A DNA stretch of 64,000 nucleotides, taken from assembly GCF_002786295.1 (NCBI RefSeq), contig NZ_PGTC01000018.1:434001-498000 (forward strand), given 5' to 3'. The notes under the pieces are model-generated. The model saw only the letters and a program-made list of their open reading frames with translations, made no database searches and was not told the origin of the DNA. Shown piece by piece: positions 48,655 to 57,142 of the stretch. Numbering within the stretch: position 1 is the stretch's first letter; each line of letters starts with the position of its first letter. Made by a program: the position numbers and the translations under genes. The stretch is from Pseudooceanicola marinus. Its GTDB lineage: Bacteria > Pseudomonadota > Alphaproteobacteria > Rhodobacterales > Rhodobacteraceae.

Positions 48655-50165
48655 GCCAGCCTCCCGTCGAGGGCGGCGACGGCCACCGAGGCCTGTTCCA
48701 CATCATCGAAGGGATAGACCGTGTCGCCCACGATCTGGCCGGTCTCATGCCCCTTGCCCGCGATCAGCAGCGCGTCGCCGGGGCCTAGCGCGTCGATGGC
48801 GCGCAGGATCGCCTCGGCCCGGTCGCCGACCTCGATCGCCTCGGGGCAGCCCATCAGGACCGCCTGACGGATCGCCGCCGGGTCCTCGGAGCGGGGGTTG
48901 TCGTCGGTGACGAAGACCAGGTCGGCGTTTTCCGCCGCGGCCTCCCCCATCAGGGGGCGCTTGGTGCGGTCACGGTCTCCGCCGGCGCCGACGATGCACA
49001 GGATGCGGCCCATCACATGCGGGCGCAGCGCCTTCAGCGCGGTGGCCACGGCATCGGGCGTATGGGCGTAATCGACGAAGACCGCCGCGCCGTTGTCGCG
49101 GGTGGCGGCCAGCTGCATCCGGCCGCGCACGCCCTTGAGATGCGGCAGCACGCCGAAAACCTCGTCCGGGGTTTCCCCGGTCAGCAGGGCAAGGCCCGCC
49201 GCCAGCATGACGTTTTCCCCCTGGAAGCCGCCGATCAGATCCAGCGGCACCTGGTATTCCTGCCCGTTGAACCCGACGCGCAGGATCTGCCCGTGGGGGG
49301 TGAAGCGGCGCGCGATCAGGCGCATCTCGGCCTCTGCCGACTCGCCCACGGTCAGCACGTCCAGCCCGTGCTCCTCCGCCCGGGTCGCCATCGTCGTGCC
49401 CCGCGCGCCGTCGAGGTTGATGACCGCGTGGCCCTCAGGCGCCAGGACGCGGGTGAAGAGAGAGGCCTTGGCCTCGAAATAGTCGTTGAAGCTGGCGTGG
49501 TAGTCGAGGTGATCCTGCGTCAGGTTGGTAAACCCGCCGGCGGCCAGCACCACGCCGTCCAGCCGCCGCTGCGCCAGCCCGTGGGAGGAAGCCTCCATCG
49601 CGCAATGGGTCACGCCGGCATGCGCCGCCTCGGCCAGGACCCGGTGCAGGGTGATCGGCTCGGGCGTGGTATGGGCCAGCGCATGGGTGAAATCCCCCTC
49701 GACCCCGGTGGTGCCGAGGTTGATCGCCGTATGGCCCAAGGCCTGCCAGATCTGCCGCAGAAAGGTCGCCACGGAGGTCTTGCCGTTGGTGCCGGTGACA
49801 GCGGCCATGATGCGCGGCTGCACGCCGAACCACAGCGCGGCGGCACAGGCCAGCGCCTGGCGCGGATCCTCGGCCACCACCAGCGCGGCGTCGGAGCCGG
49901 TCAGCACCTCGGTAGCGATGCGCGCGCCCTCCGCATCTGTCAGGATCGCCGCGGCGCCCTGGGTCAGGGCGGTGGCGATGAATTCGGCCCCGTGAATGCG
50001 GGTGCCCGGCATGGCGGCGAAGAGAAAGCCCGGGGCCACCTCGCGGCTGTCGACGGCCAGTCCGGTGACCTGCACCTCGCGGCCCGCACGGGCCGTCAGC
50101 CCCAGTTCCGCCAGGCTCTTGGCCCGTGCGCCGCCTCCGTTCGCCCTGCCCTGTTCGTCGGTCAT
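48651..50165 (-). CDS. murE: UDP-MurNAc-L-Ala-D-Glu--2,6-diaminopimelate ligase
   Basis: MurE (504 aa) adds meso-diaminopimelate. The ATP-binding AVTGTNGKTSVATFLRQIW, the substrate-binding HTTPEPITLH and VDYAHTPDAV are present, and the specificity motif DNPRSEDP marks the diaminopimelate (not lysine) type. GGAAAGG precedes the ATG. A 112-bp gap separates it from ftsI. Confidence 0.96.
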   Translation of the reverse strand: MTDEQGRANGGGARAKSLAELGLTARAGREVQVTGLAVDSREVAPGFLFAAMPGTRIHGAEFIATALTQGAAAILTDAEGARIATEVLTGSDAALVVAEDPRQALACAAALWFGVQPRIMAAVTGTNGKTSVATFLRQIWQALGHTAINLGTTGVEGDFTHALAHTTPEPITLHRVLAEAAHAGVTHCAMEASSHGLAQRRLDGVVLAAGGFTNLTQDHLDYHASFNDYFEAKASLFTRVLAPEGHAVINLDGARGTTMATRAEEHGLDVLTVGESAEAEMRLIARRFTPHGQILRVGFNGQEYQVPLDLIGGFQGENVMLAAGLALLTGETPDEVFGVLPHLKGVRGRMQLAATRDNGAAVFVDYAHTPDAVATALKALRPHVMGRILCIVGAGGDRDRTKRPLMGEAAAENADLVFVTDDNPRSEDPAAIRQAVLMGCPEAIEVGDRAEAILRAIDALGPGDALLIAGKGHETGQIVGDTVYPFDDVEQASVAVAALDGRLA

Positions 50166-50277
50166 TCGCGTCGCCTTTCCGGGCCCCCGCCCACGCTGTG
50201 CGCTGTCTCCACCCCGGCGCCGTGGCCCGGGGGCCGCAGCCCGCAGGCCCGGCCCGCCCGGGGCATCGCGGGGCGGA

Positions 50278-52068
50278 TCAGTTCGATGTCAGCGTTATAT
50301 CAGCCGCCGAGACGGGTTCAACGGCAGGCCGCAGGCCCAACAGGGGGGCGATCCGGCGGATCACCTCGGCCGCGACCGGCACGGCGGTCCAGCCGGCGGT
50401 GCGCCGGTCCATGCCGTAGATATGGGTTTCCGGCTCATCCAGCATCAGGATCAACGTGTAGCGCGGATCGGAAGCCGGGAAGATCGAGGCGAAGGTCGCG
50501 ATCGTCTTGTCCTCGTAATAGCCGCCCGAGGGCCGCAGCTTGTTCGCCGTGCCGGTCTTGCCGCCCACCTCGTAGCCCTCGACATCGCCGAAGGAGGCCG
50601 TGCCCTCGGTCACCACTTCGCGCAGCATCTGGCGCAGCGTGGCGGAGGTGCCTTCGGACATCACGCGGGTGCCTTCAGGCGGCGTGTCGCGCCGCAGCAG
50701 CGTGGGTTTCAGCAGGCGCCCGCCATTGGCGATGGCGGCATAGGCAGCGGCCACATGGGCCAGCGACACGGACATGCCGTGGCCGTAGGAGACCGTCATC
50801 GTGGTCAGTTCGGACCAGTTCGACTGGGTGCGCGGATCGGCGCTGGAGGCTTCCGCGATCTCCAGCGGCACCGTCTCCATCATGCCGAGCCGACGCAGGA
50901 ATACCTGCTGCCGTTCCGGCCCGATCTTCTGCGCCAGGCGCGCCGTGCCGATGTTCGAGCTTTCCACCAGGATCTCGCGCACGTCGGTTTCGGTGCCAAG
51001 GTAGTGGTCATCGGAGATCGAGAAGCGCCCCCAGCGGATCGGCCCGCGAATGTCGATCACCGTGTCGGGGGTGGCGATGCCCTCCTCCAGCACCTGGGCG
51101 ATGGTGAAGGCCTTGAAGACAGAGCCCAGTTCATAGACGCCCTGCACCGCGCGGTTGAACAGCGGGCTGTCGTCGGGGTGCCCCGAGGTCGGGTTGTGCG
51201 GGCGGTCGTTGGGGTCGAAATCGGGCAGGCTGGCCATGGCCACCACTTCGCCGGTGTTGACATCCATCAGCACGGCCGCCGCGCCCTTGGCCTTCATCAG
51301 GGACATGCCGCCCGCCAGCACCTGTTCCAGCGCCGCCTGCACCGTCAGGTCCAGCGACAGGCGCAGGGGCTGACCGGCCTTGGCCGGGTCGCGCAGCCGT
51401 TCATCGAAGGCATGTTCCAGCCCGGCAGAGCCCTTGATCTCGGCCCAGCGGGTGCCCTCGTTGTCGAAGGTGGAGCCGCCCAGGATATGCGCCGCGATCG
51501 GCCCGTTGGGGTAAAGCCGCATCTCGCGCGGGCCGAAATGCAGGCCCGGCTCGCCGATGTCATGCACCTGCTGGCGCTGTTCGGGGCTGAGGGTGCGGCG
51601 GATCCAGTAAAACTTCGATCCCGGCGTGGTGAAACGGCGGGTGAGTGTCTCGGCATCCAGCTCGGGGAAGATCTTCGCCAGTTCCTTGGCCGCGCGCTCG
51701 GGCTCGATCATCTGGTGCGGGTGCGCATAAAGCGCCGAGGTCTCCATGTTGGTCGCCAGGATGCGGCCCCGGCGGTCCACGATCTCGGCGCGCGTCGGCA
51801 CGATCTGCGACGCGACACCTGCGCGGGCGGTGCGCGGCTCCTCCCCTTCGGAGCCGGCCATGACGCCCATGCGCAGGCCGATGACCGAGAAGGCACAGAA
51901 GAAGGCCAGCCCCATCACCAGCAGCCGGGTCTCGGCGCGGGCACGGGAATGGTCCCGCATCTCCTCGTGCCGGCGGCGAATGTTCTCCCGCTCGATCACG
52001 TCGGGGTTCTCGCCCCGGGCGCGGGCGTCGAGGATACGGGCCAGGGGGCGCAGCGGCGTGCGTGTCAT
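50278..52068 (-). CDS. ftsI: Septal transpeptidase FtsI (PBP3)
   Basis: FtsI (596 aa) cross-links septal peptidoglycan. A cytoplasmic tail precedes one membrane helix (about 53-71), the class B dimerisation domain and the transpeptidase domain with the catalytic Ser316 (ELGSVFKAF), SSN motif (VESSNIGTARL) and KTG motif (VGGKTGTANKL). The ATG at 52068 overlaps the ftsL stop (ATGA). Confidence 0.96.
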   Translation of the reverse strand: MTRTPLRPLARILDARARGENPDVIERENIRRRHEEMRDHSRARAETRLLVMGLAFFCAFSVIGLRMGVMAGSEGEEPRTARAGVASQIVPTRAEIVDRRGRILATNMETSALYAHPHQMIEPERAAKELAKIFPELDAETLTRRFTTPGSKFYWIRRTLSPEQRQQVHDIGEPGLHFGPREMRLYPNGPIAAHILGGSTFDNEGTRWAEIKGSAGLEHAFDERLRDPAKAGQPLRLSLDLTVQAALEQVLAGGMSLMKAKGAAAVLMDVNTGEVVAMASLPDFDPNDRPHNPTSGHPDDSPLFNRAVQGVYELGSVFKAFTIAQVLEEGIATPDTVIDIRGPIRWGRFSISDDHYLGTETDVREILVESSNIGTARLAQKIGPERQQVFLRRLGMMETVPLEIAEASSADPRTQSNWSELTTMTVSYGHGMSVSLAHVAAAYAAIANGGRLLKPTLLRRDTPPEGTRVMSEGTSATLRQMLREVVTEGTASFGDVEGYEVGGKTGTANKLRPSGGYYEDKTIATFASIFPASDPRYTLILMLDEPETHIYGMDRRTAGWTAVPVAAEVIRRIAPLLGLRPAVEPVSAADITLTSN

Positions 52069-52466
52069 TCCGCGCCCTCCGTGCTGTCGTCGGCGCCGCT
52101 CTGGTCGGGGGCGGGCCCCAGCGAGGAGACATCGACGGGATTGTTGAACACCACCTCCGCCTCGGGCGCGGGCGCGGGGGCCGGCGGGAAGCGCACCTGG
52201 GCCACCTTGCCGAACTGCGACGGGTCCAGCGGTTGCAGCTGCAGGTCGGGGAAGTTGATCTCGGCCAGGTCGCGCAGGCGATCGGGCCGGTTCAGATAGG
52301 CCCATTCGGCGCGCAGCATATTCAGCCGGGCCCGGGCCCGCGCGATGTCGTCCTGCAACTGTTCGGACTGTGCGATGGCCGACTGGGTCTCATAGTTCTC
52401 ACGGTAGGCCCAGAAGGCCAGGCCGATCACCGACAGCGCGGAAATCAGGTAGAGAAAGGTCCTCAT
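52065..52466 (-). CDS. ftsL: Cell division protein FtsL
   Basis: The 133-aa protein has the FtsL layout: a short cytoplasmic start, one membrane helix ([18 protein letters not shown]), then a coiled coil ([45 protein letters not shown]). The last 40 residues are Pro/Ala-rich. Position between rsmH and ftsI with four-base overlaps on both sides supports the call, since FtsL is poorly conserved. Confidence 0.9.
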   Translation of the reverse strand: MRTFLYLISALSVIGLAFWAYRENYETQSAIAQSEQLQDDIARARARLNMLRAEWAYLNRPDRLRDLAEINFPDLQLQPLDPSQFGKVAQVRFPPAPAPAPEAEVVFNNPVDVSSLGPAPDQSGADDSTEGAE

Positions 52467-53515
52467 CGTCTTCTTCCTCCTTTGCCGCCGGGCTTCGCGG
52501 CGCCGGGCATGCCCATGGCGGCACGATCGACATCCTCGGCGGGGGCACTGGTGCGGAAGCCGACGCGCAGGCGGGCGGACCGCGAGCGCGGGTTCACGGC
52601 CAGTTCGTCGTCATCCGGGCCGATGCCCTTCTTTGTCTTCTGGGTGAAGGCGGCGGCCTCGGCCTCCTGCACGGGGGCGTAGCGGTTCACGTTGCCGGAA
52701 TGGCCGGTGCGCAGCTGGAAGAAGCGTTTCACCATCCGGTCCTCGATCGAGTGGAAGGTGACCACGGCCAGCGCGCCGCCCGGCGGCAGGGCGCGTTCGG
52801 CGGCCATCAGCCCCTCGGCCAGGGCACCGTATTCGTCGTTCACCGCGATGCGTAGTGCCTGGAAGCTGCGGGTGGCGGCGTGGCTCTGCCCCGGCTTGGT
52901 GCGCGGCAGCGTGCGTTCGATCAGCTCGGCCAGGCGCAGGGTGGTGGTGATCGGTTCCTCTTCGCGGGCACGCACGATGGCGCGGGCGATGCGACGCGAG
53001 GCACGTTCTTCGCCGTAAAGGTAGAGGGTGTCAGCCAGCGGCCCCTCCTCCATCTCGTTCACCAGGTCCGCCGCCGACGGTCCCGACTGCGACATGCGCA
53101 TGTCCAGCGGCCCGTCGCGCAGGAAGGAGAAGCCGCGCTCGGCCAGATCCAGCTGCATGGAAGACACGCCGAGGTCGAGCACGATCCCTGCAAGCCCTTC
53201 GGGCGCATGGGTTTCGGCCACGGCATCCATGTTTGCAAAGTTCTCCTGCACGATTTGCAAACGATCACCCCAAGCGGGCGCCCAGCTTTCGGCCATCTGC
53301 AGGGCCAGCGGATCCTGATCGATGCCGATCACGCGGTCCGCACCGGCCTCCAGCAGGCCACGGGCATAGCCGCCGGCACCGAATGTGCCGTCAATCCAGG
53401 TGCCGGTGACAGGGGCCACGGCCGCCAGCAGCGGGCGCAACAGGACGGGCACATGCGGGGCCTCGGCCTTGGCTTCGGGCCCGGAGGTGGAAGGGGTCTC
53501 GGGGCGATCAGCCAT
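52463..53515 (-). CDS. rsmH: 16S rRNA m4C1402 methyltransferase RsmH
   Basis: RsmH (MraW, 350 aa) methylates N4 of C1402 in 16S rRNA. The N-terminal [13 protein letters not shown], the SAM-binding [39 protein letters not shown] and DGPLDMRM are diagnostic, and [17 protein letters not shown] marks the C-terminal part. It starts three bases after the mraZ stop. Confidence 0.97.
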   Translation of the reverse strand: MADRPETPSTSGPEAKAEAPHVPVLLRPLLAAVAPVTGTWIDGTFGAGGYARGLLEAGADRVIGIDQDPLALQMAESWAPAWGDRLQIVQENFANMDAVAETHAPEGLAGIVLDLGVSSMQLDLAERGFSFLRDGPLDMRMSQSGPSAADLVNEMEEGPLADTLYLYGEERASRRIARAIVRAREEEPITTTLRLAELIERTLPRTKPGQSHAATRSFQALRIAVNDEYGALAEGLMAAERALPPGGALAVVTFHSIEDRMVKRFFQLRTGHSGNVNRYAPVQEAEAAAFTQKTKKGIGPDDDELAVNPRSRSARLRVGFRTSAPAEDVDRAAMGMPGAAKPGGKGGRRR

Positions 53516-53518
53516 CTC

Positions 53519-54070
53519 TCACTCCTCCGTCGGGACAACAGAGAGATGCGGGCGCGCCTGGGCCTCGGCGCGCAGGTCATCCAGCAGCGCCTCGGGATCG
53601 AAATCTTCGTCCTCGTCGTCCAGCAGGGCCTCCTGCTCCTCGACCATGGCGTCGTAGGCCTCGGGCCGCCAGATCTGGAACGTCTTGCCGACGCCGGCGA
53701 ACAGCACGGTTTCACCCGCCCCAACGCCGATCTTCTCGCGCAGCTTGGCGGGCAGGACGATGCGGCCCGTGTCGTCGATGGCAAATTCGGTGGACTGGGA
53801 GATGTACCAGCGGCGCATCAGCTTGGTACGCGGCTTCGACTGCGGCAGGCGCAGGATCATCTCGACCGTCTCGGACATGGTCTCGGCCGAGTAGCATTCC
53901 ACGTGATTGTCGAGGTGGCCGCCGAAGACGGCATACATGCGGGCGGTCTTGCCGGGGGCGTATTCGCTGTCCTGGGATTCGAGCACGGCACGGAACTTGG
54001 CCGGGATGGAGACCCGACCCTTGGAGTCCACCTTGAACTCCTCCTCACCCGTGAACCTTTTTTCGCTCAA
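53519..54070 (-). CDS. mraZ: Transcriptional regulator MraZ
   Basis: MraZ (183 aa) is the SpoVT/AbrB-fold regulator at the head of the dcw cluster. Two MraZ repeats are visible: FKVDSKGRVSIPAKFRAVLE (residues 11-30) and FAIDDTGRIVLPAKLREKIG (about 97-116). MraZ assembles into rings and binds phased TGGG-type repeats at its own promoter in E. coli. Here phased repeats of this kind lie 220-340 bp upstream. The C-terminal 30 residues are acidic. Confidence 0.96.
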   Translation of the reverse strand: MSEKRFTGEEEFKVDSKGRVSIPAKFRAVLESQDSEYAPGKTARMYAVFGGHLDNHVECYSAETMSETVEMILRLPQSKPRTKLMRRWYISQSTEFAIDDTGRIVLPAKLREKIGVGAGETVLFAGVGKTFQIWRPEAYDAMVEEQEALLDDEDEDFDPEALLDDLRAEAQARPHLSVVPTEE

Positions 54071-54135
54071 GGTTCCACTCGTCCCCTGTCCCCCTTGACC
54101 TGATTCTCCAGATGCGATTCCCTGAAACGGAAAAC

Positions 54136-54169
54136 GGCGGATAGGACTGCTGCCACTGCCCTATCCGCC
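54136..54169 (-). promoter_or_regulatory. mraZ leader hairpin, possible attenuator
   Basis: GGCGGATAGG and CCTATCCGCC form a perfect 10-bp stem 66 bases before the mraZ ATG, followed on the minus strand by GTTTTCCGTTTC. A second pair (GAAACGG at 54124 with CCGTTTC at 54179) encloses it. It looks like a terminator in the leader, with an alternative or stabilising outer stem. Confidence 0.55.
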
Positions 54170-54290
54170 GCCCTCGTCCCGTTTCCGGGTAGTCCGACTG
54201 CGCGCGGCCACCTGGGGGGATGTCTGCTCGCCCCGCGCGCCGGATCTCTGGTTATGTGTGATGAAGGCGGGGCCTGTACTACTCACTGCC

Positions 54291-54326
54291 TTGGGACATC
54301 TTGGGAGGTCTTGCGCCTCTTGGGCC
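54291..54326 (+). promoter_or_regulatory. 10-bp phased TTGGG array (A), candidate MraZ box
   Basis: TTGGGACATC, TTGGGAGGTC, TTGCGCCTCT and TGGGCC follow each other, so TGGG cores begin at 54292, 54302 and 54321 with a degenerate unit (TGCG) at 54312. TGGGN separated by five bases is the E. coli MraZ target pattern. Confidence 0.55.
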
Positions 54327-54355
54327 CCTATGTGTTCCCGTCCTCATCTGTCGCC

Positions 54356-54410
54356 ATGGTTGTCACGGGATTTCATGGAACGCAAATGGTTTTTGCGGGA
54401 TTTCATGGGA
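54356..54410 (+). promoter_or_regulatory. 30-bp direct repeat (B) with CGGGATTTCATGG, candidate MraZ box
   Basis: Two imperfect copies of ATGGTT-N4-CGGGATTTCATGG start at 54356 and 54386; CGGGATTTCATGG is at 54366 and 54396, exactly 30 bp apart. Each copy contains NGGGA-TTTCA-TGGNA, again a five-base spacer between GG cores. Confidence 0.5.
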
Positions 54411-54548
54411 AAATCTAGTCCGTGAGGCCTTCGCGAAACAAGATCTTGGGGCACCGGACCCGCCAGGAGAGCTCAATTAGCGGAACATCGGGGGCGGAAA
54501 TACCAGATATGGTAGTCCCGGCAGGCCCGCCCCGCGCGTGCCGGAATG

Positions 54549-54812
54549 TCCCATGCCAGACCACCGACAGGGAGAAATCGAGGTAAAGGCAGGGTGAATC
54601 CCATGTCAGCCCACCCTATTCCACGGTCACGTCGGGGTGATTCGCTGCGAGCGGAACGCGATTGGTTCGTGAGGGACGGTCAAAACCGCCGGTGGCGGCC
54701 CATCCCACGCCCTGACCCATCCGATCCCACGGCCAGTGCCCGGCTATCCCATGACCCGGTGCAGTGGGATCCCATGGTCTGTGCCGGGCGATCCCATGGG
54801 AATGTCCCATGC
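54549..54812 (-). repeat. CATGGGA repeat cluster (C) with 22-bp period
   Basis: TCCCA cores on the plus strand (TGGGA on the mraZ strand) start at 54703, 54725, 54747, 54770, 54792 and 54805; the first five are 22-23 bp apart and share a GTGCCGGGC-like spacer. Two more (54549 and 54599, both TCCCATG-N-CAG-N-CCACC) lie exactly 50 bp apart. With arrays A and B this fills most of the 880-bp gap between mrp and mraZ; no gene is convincing in it. Confidence 0.65.
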
Positions 54813-54873
54813 CCTCCCCCGACCAAGAGCCACCAGGAACGCGCGCCGGCCGGAGCCATCAAGAACGGGCAGC

Positions 54874-54905
54874 AAAAGACCCCCGGCACAGCGGCGTCGG
54901 GGGTC
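54874..54905 (-). terminator. Terminator of mrp
   Basis: On the minus strand GACCCCC pairs with GGGGGTC around a 14-nt loop, followed by TTTT, 47 bases after the mrp stop. It implies that mraZ has its own promoter. Confidence 0.75.
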
Positions 54906-54951
54906 CGGGAAGACGTGGCCTCACCTGACGGATCGGGCACCAGCCGACGGA

Positions 54952-56061
54952 TCAGGCCAAGCCATCTTCGATCAGTCGGTTTGCCAGGGCGGCATAGGCC
55001 GCCGCCTGCTTGTCGTCGCCCAGGGCAATCGGCGTGCCGGCATCCCCAGCCAGCCGCGTCTCCAGGTCCAGCGGCAGCGCGCCCAGCAGGGGCACGCCCA
55101 GCTTCGCGGCCTCGGCGGCGACGCCACCATGACCGAAGGGATGCGCCTCATGCCCGCATTCGGGACAGATGTAAGACGCCATGTTCTCGATCATGCCGAC
55201 CAGCGGCACCTTCAGGGTCTGGAACATGTCGATGGCCTTGCGCGCATCCAGCAGCGCCACATCCTGCGGGGTCGAGACGATGATCGCCCCGTCCAGGGCA
55301 GAGCGCTGGCCCAGCGTCAGCTGCACGTCGCCCGTGCCCGGCGGGAGGTCGATCAGCAGCACGTCCAGCTCGCCCCATTTCACCTGGGTCATCATCTGCT
55401 GCAGGGCGCCCATGAGCATCGGCCCCCGCCAGACCACGGCCTTCGTCTCATCCAGCATAAGCCCGATCGACATCAGCGTGACGCCATGGGCGGTCAGCGG
55501 CTCGATCGTCTGGCCGTCGGGCGAGGCGGGCCGTTTGGTGGCGCCCATCATGCGCGGCTGCGAGGGGCCATAGATGTCGGCATCCAGCAGCCCCACCTTC
55601 TTGCCCTGTTTCGCCAGGGCCACGGCGAGGTTCGACGAGACAGTGGACTTGCCCACCCCACCCTTGCCGGAGCCGATGGCCAGGACATGCTTGATGCCCG
55701 CCGGCTTCATCGGCGCGGTCTGGGGCTTCGGGTGGCCACCGATCTTCAGGCTGGGGGCACTGTCACCACCGGCCGGCGCCGCCTGAGCGCCGCGCGGGGC
55801 GCCCGTGGGCTTGCCCTCATGGGCGGTCAGTGCGGCACTGGCCTTCTCCACCCCGGGCAGCGCCTGCACCAGTTCCTCGGCGGCGGCGCGGATCGCCTCC
55901 ATCTTGCGGGCGGTGGCGGGATCGGGGGCCTCGATGACGAAGCGCACCTGGGGGCCGTCGACGGACAGCGCGCGCACCATGTCCCGACTGACGAGGTTGC
56001 CCCCGTCGGGCAGGGTCAGGCGTTTCAGTTCGTCCAGAATCTGGTCACGGGTCACGGTCAC
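54952..56061 (-). CDS. mrp: Mrp/NBP35-family iron-sulfur carrier ATPase
   Basis: The 369-aa protein has an N-terminal FeS-assembly (MIP18/DUF59) domain (about 1-80), a linker rich in Ala, Pro and Gly, and the P-loop domain with the deviant Walker A site IGSGKGGVGKSTVSSNLA. The CxxC of the Mrp cluster site is in YICPECGHEAHPFG. It delivers Fe-S clusters to apoproteins. I chose the GTG at 56061 because AAGGAG lies seven bases upstream; longer frames have no such site. Confidence 0.92.
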   Translation of the reverse strand: MTVTRDQILDELKRLTLPDGGNLVSRDMVRALSVDGPQVRFVIEAPDPATARKMEAIRAAAEELVQALPGVEKASAALTAHEGKPTGAPRGAQAAPAGGDSAPSLKIGGHPKPQTAPMKPAGIKHVLAIGSGKGGVGKSTVSSNLAVALAKQGKKVGLLDADIYGPSQPRMMGATKRPASPDGQTIEPLTAHGVTLMSIGLMLDETKAVVWRGPMLMGALQQMMTQVKWGELDVLLIDLPPGTGDVQLTLGQRSALDGAIIVSTPQDVALLDARKAIDMFQTLKVPLVGMIENMASYICPECGHEAHPFGHGGVAAEAAKLGVPLLGALPLDLETRLAGDAGTPIALGDDKQAAAYAALANRLIEDGLA

Positions 56062-56603
56062 GGGGGTACTCCTTCTGGCCAACGGCGGGCTTTGGGCCAA
56101 GGTGCGCATTTTGGCGCCCGGAACAAGGGGGCGTGGCCCCTTGAGGCCCCGCAACCGATTGCGCCGCGGCGCACAGACTTTCTGCATCGCAGCATCCGCG
56201 GCAACCAAAGCGGTTTGGGGCGCCCTCGATGCCGACTGGGAAAATCAGCGCAAAAGCCGAAGCTGACTCAGGCACTTCATTTTCATGCAAACATGTTGCG
56301 CGACGTGGCGTCACGACGCGCAGGCTTGTTTTACTGGGACTACCTTCACATTCCGCCCAGAAATCGGGCAACAGGGACCACGTAACTTTAGGTCATCAAT
56401 GCTTATGCGCTTGCTGCATAGCGGCGTTGTAGAACGGGTCATTGTGCATCCGCAGCAAATGCGCAAATAAGGTTCCAACAGCAGCGGCGAGGCAAGCCGG
56501 AACGTTAGCGCCAACACCAGGCGCCACCGACCGGACCCAGACCCGCAATACCAGTTTCGACCGTTTCAACGTTGTCGAGTTCGTTACGTGAAGGATGAGT
56601 AAG
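56062..56603 (+). other. Low-GC leader/promoter region of the DUF1127-sRNA locus
   Basis: The divergent gap between mrp and the DUF1127 gene becomes distinctly AT-richer from about 56210. It should hold the promoter of the DUF1127-hairpin transcript. In Rhodobacter the homologous locus uses heat-shock-type (RpoH) promoters with CTTG at -35; CTTG occurs here near 56330 and 56410, but I cannot fix a -10 box. A short minus-strand frame ending at 56396 is not convincing. Confidence 0.45.
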
Positions 56604-56822
56604 ATGGCATACGCAACGCAATCTCCGGCCGCTCTGGCCCCCCAGCAAGGCATCTCCCGGATCCTGGGGTCGGTCGCGACCCGTTACGCCCGCTACTCCA
56701 AGTACCGGCGCAGCATCTCCGAGCTGTCCGCTCTCACCAACCGTGAGCTGTCGGACCTGGGTCTGCACCGTTCGATGATCAAGTCGGTCGCCTACGAGGA
56801 AGCTTACGGCGCCTCGGCGTAA
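56604..56822 (+). CDS. DUF1127 small protein, CcaF1-like
   Basis: The 72-aa basic protein ends with the DUF1127 signature: YSKYRRSISELSALTNRELSDLGLHRSMIKSVAYEEAYG. I took the ATG that gives MAYATQSP, with GAAGG nine bases upstream; an ATG nine bases earlier is possible. In Rhodobacter sphaeroides the DUF1127 protein CcaF1 (RSP_6037) is encoded directly upstream of, and co-transcribed with, the sRNAs CcsR1-4, and acts as an RNA-binding protein in RNA maturation and turnover. The same arrangement here, with the first hairpin 18 bases after the stop, supports an equivalent role. Confidence 0.92.
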   Translation: MAYATQSPAALAPQQGISRILGSVATRYARYSKYRRSISELSALTNRELSDLGLHRSMIKSVAYEEAYGASA

Positions 56823-56840
56823 CGACACTTGGGATCAGTC

Positions 56841-56906
56841 GGCCCTCTCCTCCTCCCTGGGCCACTGAGACTGGCGGCGGTGCCTCTCCTCCTCCCTGGC
56901 ACCGCC
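56841..56906 (+). ncRNA. Cuckoo-type sRNA unit 1 (hairpins 1-2)
   Basis: Hairpin 1 (GGCCC / GGGCC) and hairpin 2 (GGCGGTGCC / GGCACCGCC) both display the loop TCTCCTCCTCCCT. The loop contains CUCCUCC, the anti-Shine-Dalgarno sequence, as in the CcsR RNAs of Rhodobacter, which have two such hairpins each. Confidence 0.85.
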
Positions 56907-56939
56907 GCACCTACATCGGAGCTGAACGCTCCAACAGTT

Positions 56940-57012
56940 CGCCACCCTCTCCTCCTCCCTGGGTGGTGATGTCAGGACCGGCGGGAGCTCTCCTCCTCCC
57001 TGCTCCCGCCGG
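56940..57012 (+). ncRNA. Cuckoo-type sRNA unit 2 (hairpins 3-4)
   Basis: Hairpin 3 (CGCCACCC / GGGTGGTG, one G-U pair) and hairpin 4 (CCGGCGGGAGC / GCTCCCGCCGG, 11 bp) carry the same 13-nt loop. Hairpin 4 is identical to hairpin 10 of unit 5. Confidence 0.85.
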
Positions 57013-57028
57013 ACACTGACCGCAGATA

Positions 57029-57101
57029 CGGTCGCTCTCTCCTCCTCCCTGAGCGATCGTTGTATTCCGGAGATGCCTCTCCTCCTCCCTGGCATCTCCG
57101 G
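57029..57101 (+). ncRNA. Cuckoo-type sRNA unit 3 (hairpins 5-6)
   Basis: Hairpin 5 (CGGTCGCTC / GAGCGATCG, one G-U pair) and hairpin 6 (CCGGAGATGCC / GGCATCTCCGG) carry the same loop. The spacer after it (CATAGGGGACGTTCCG...GGTCC) recurs after unit 4. Confidence 0.85.
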
Positions 57102-57142
57102 ACCCACATAGGGGACGTTCCGGAAGGTCCTTCCCCAGACAT

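Noticed and set aside
54616..54940. Short minus-strand frames with PWDPTAPGHGIAGHWPWD-type repeats.
   Set aside because: They are translations of the 22-bp CATGGGA DNA repeat; no start site is convincing.
56396..56653. Minus-strand frame ending in MHNDPFYNAAMQQAHKH upstream of the DUF1127 gene.
   Set aside because: Most of it overlaps the DUF1127 start on the other strand; the part outside is short, with no ribosome binding site that I can support.
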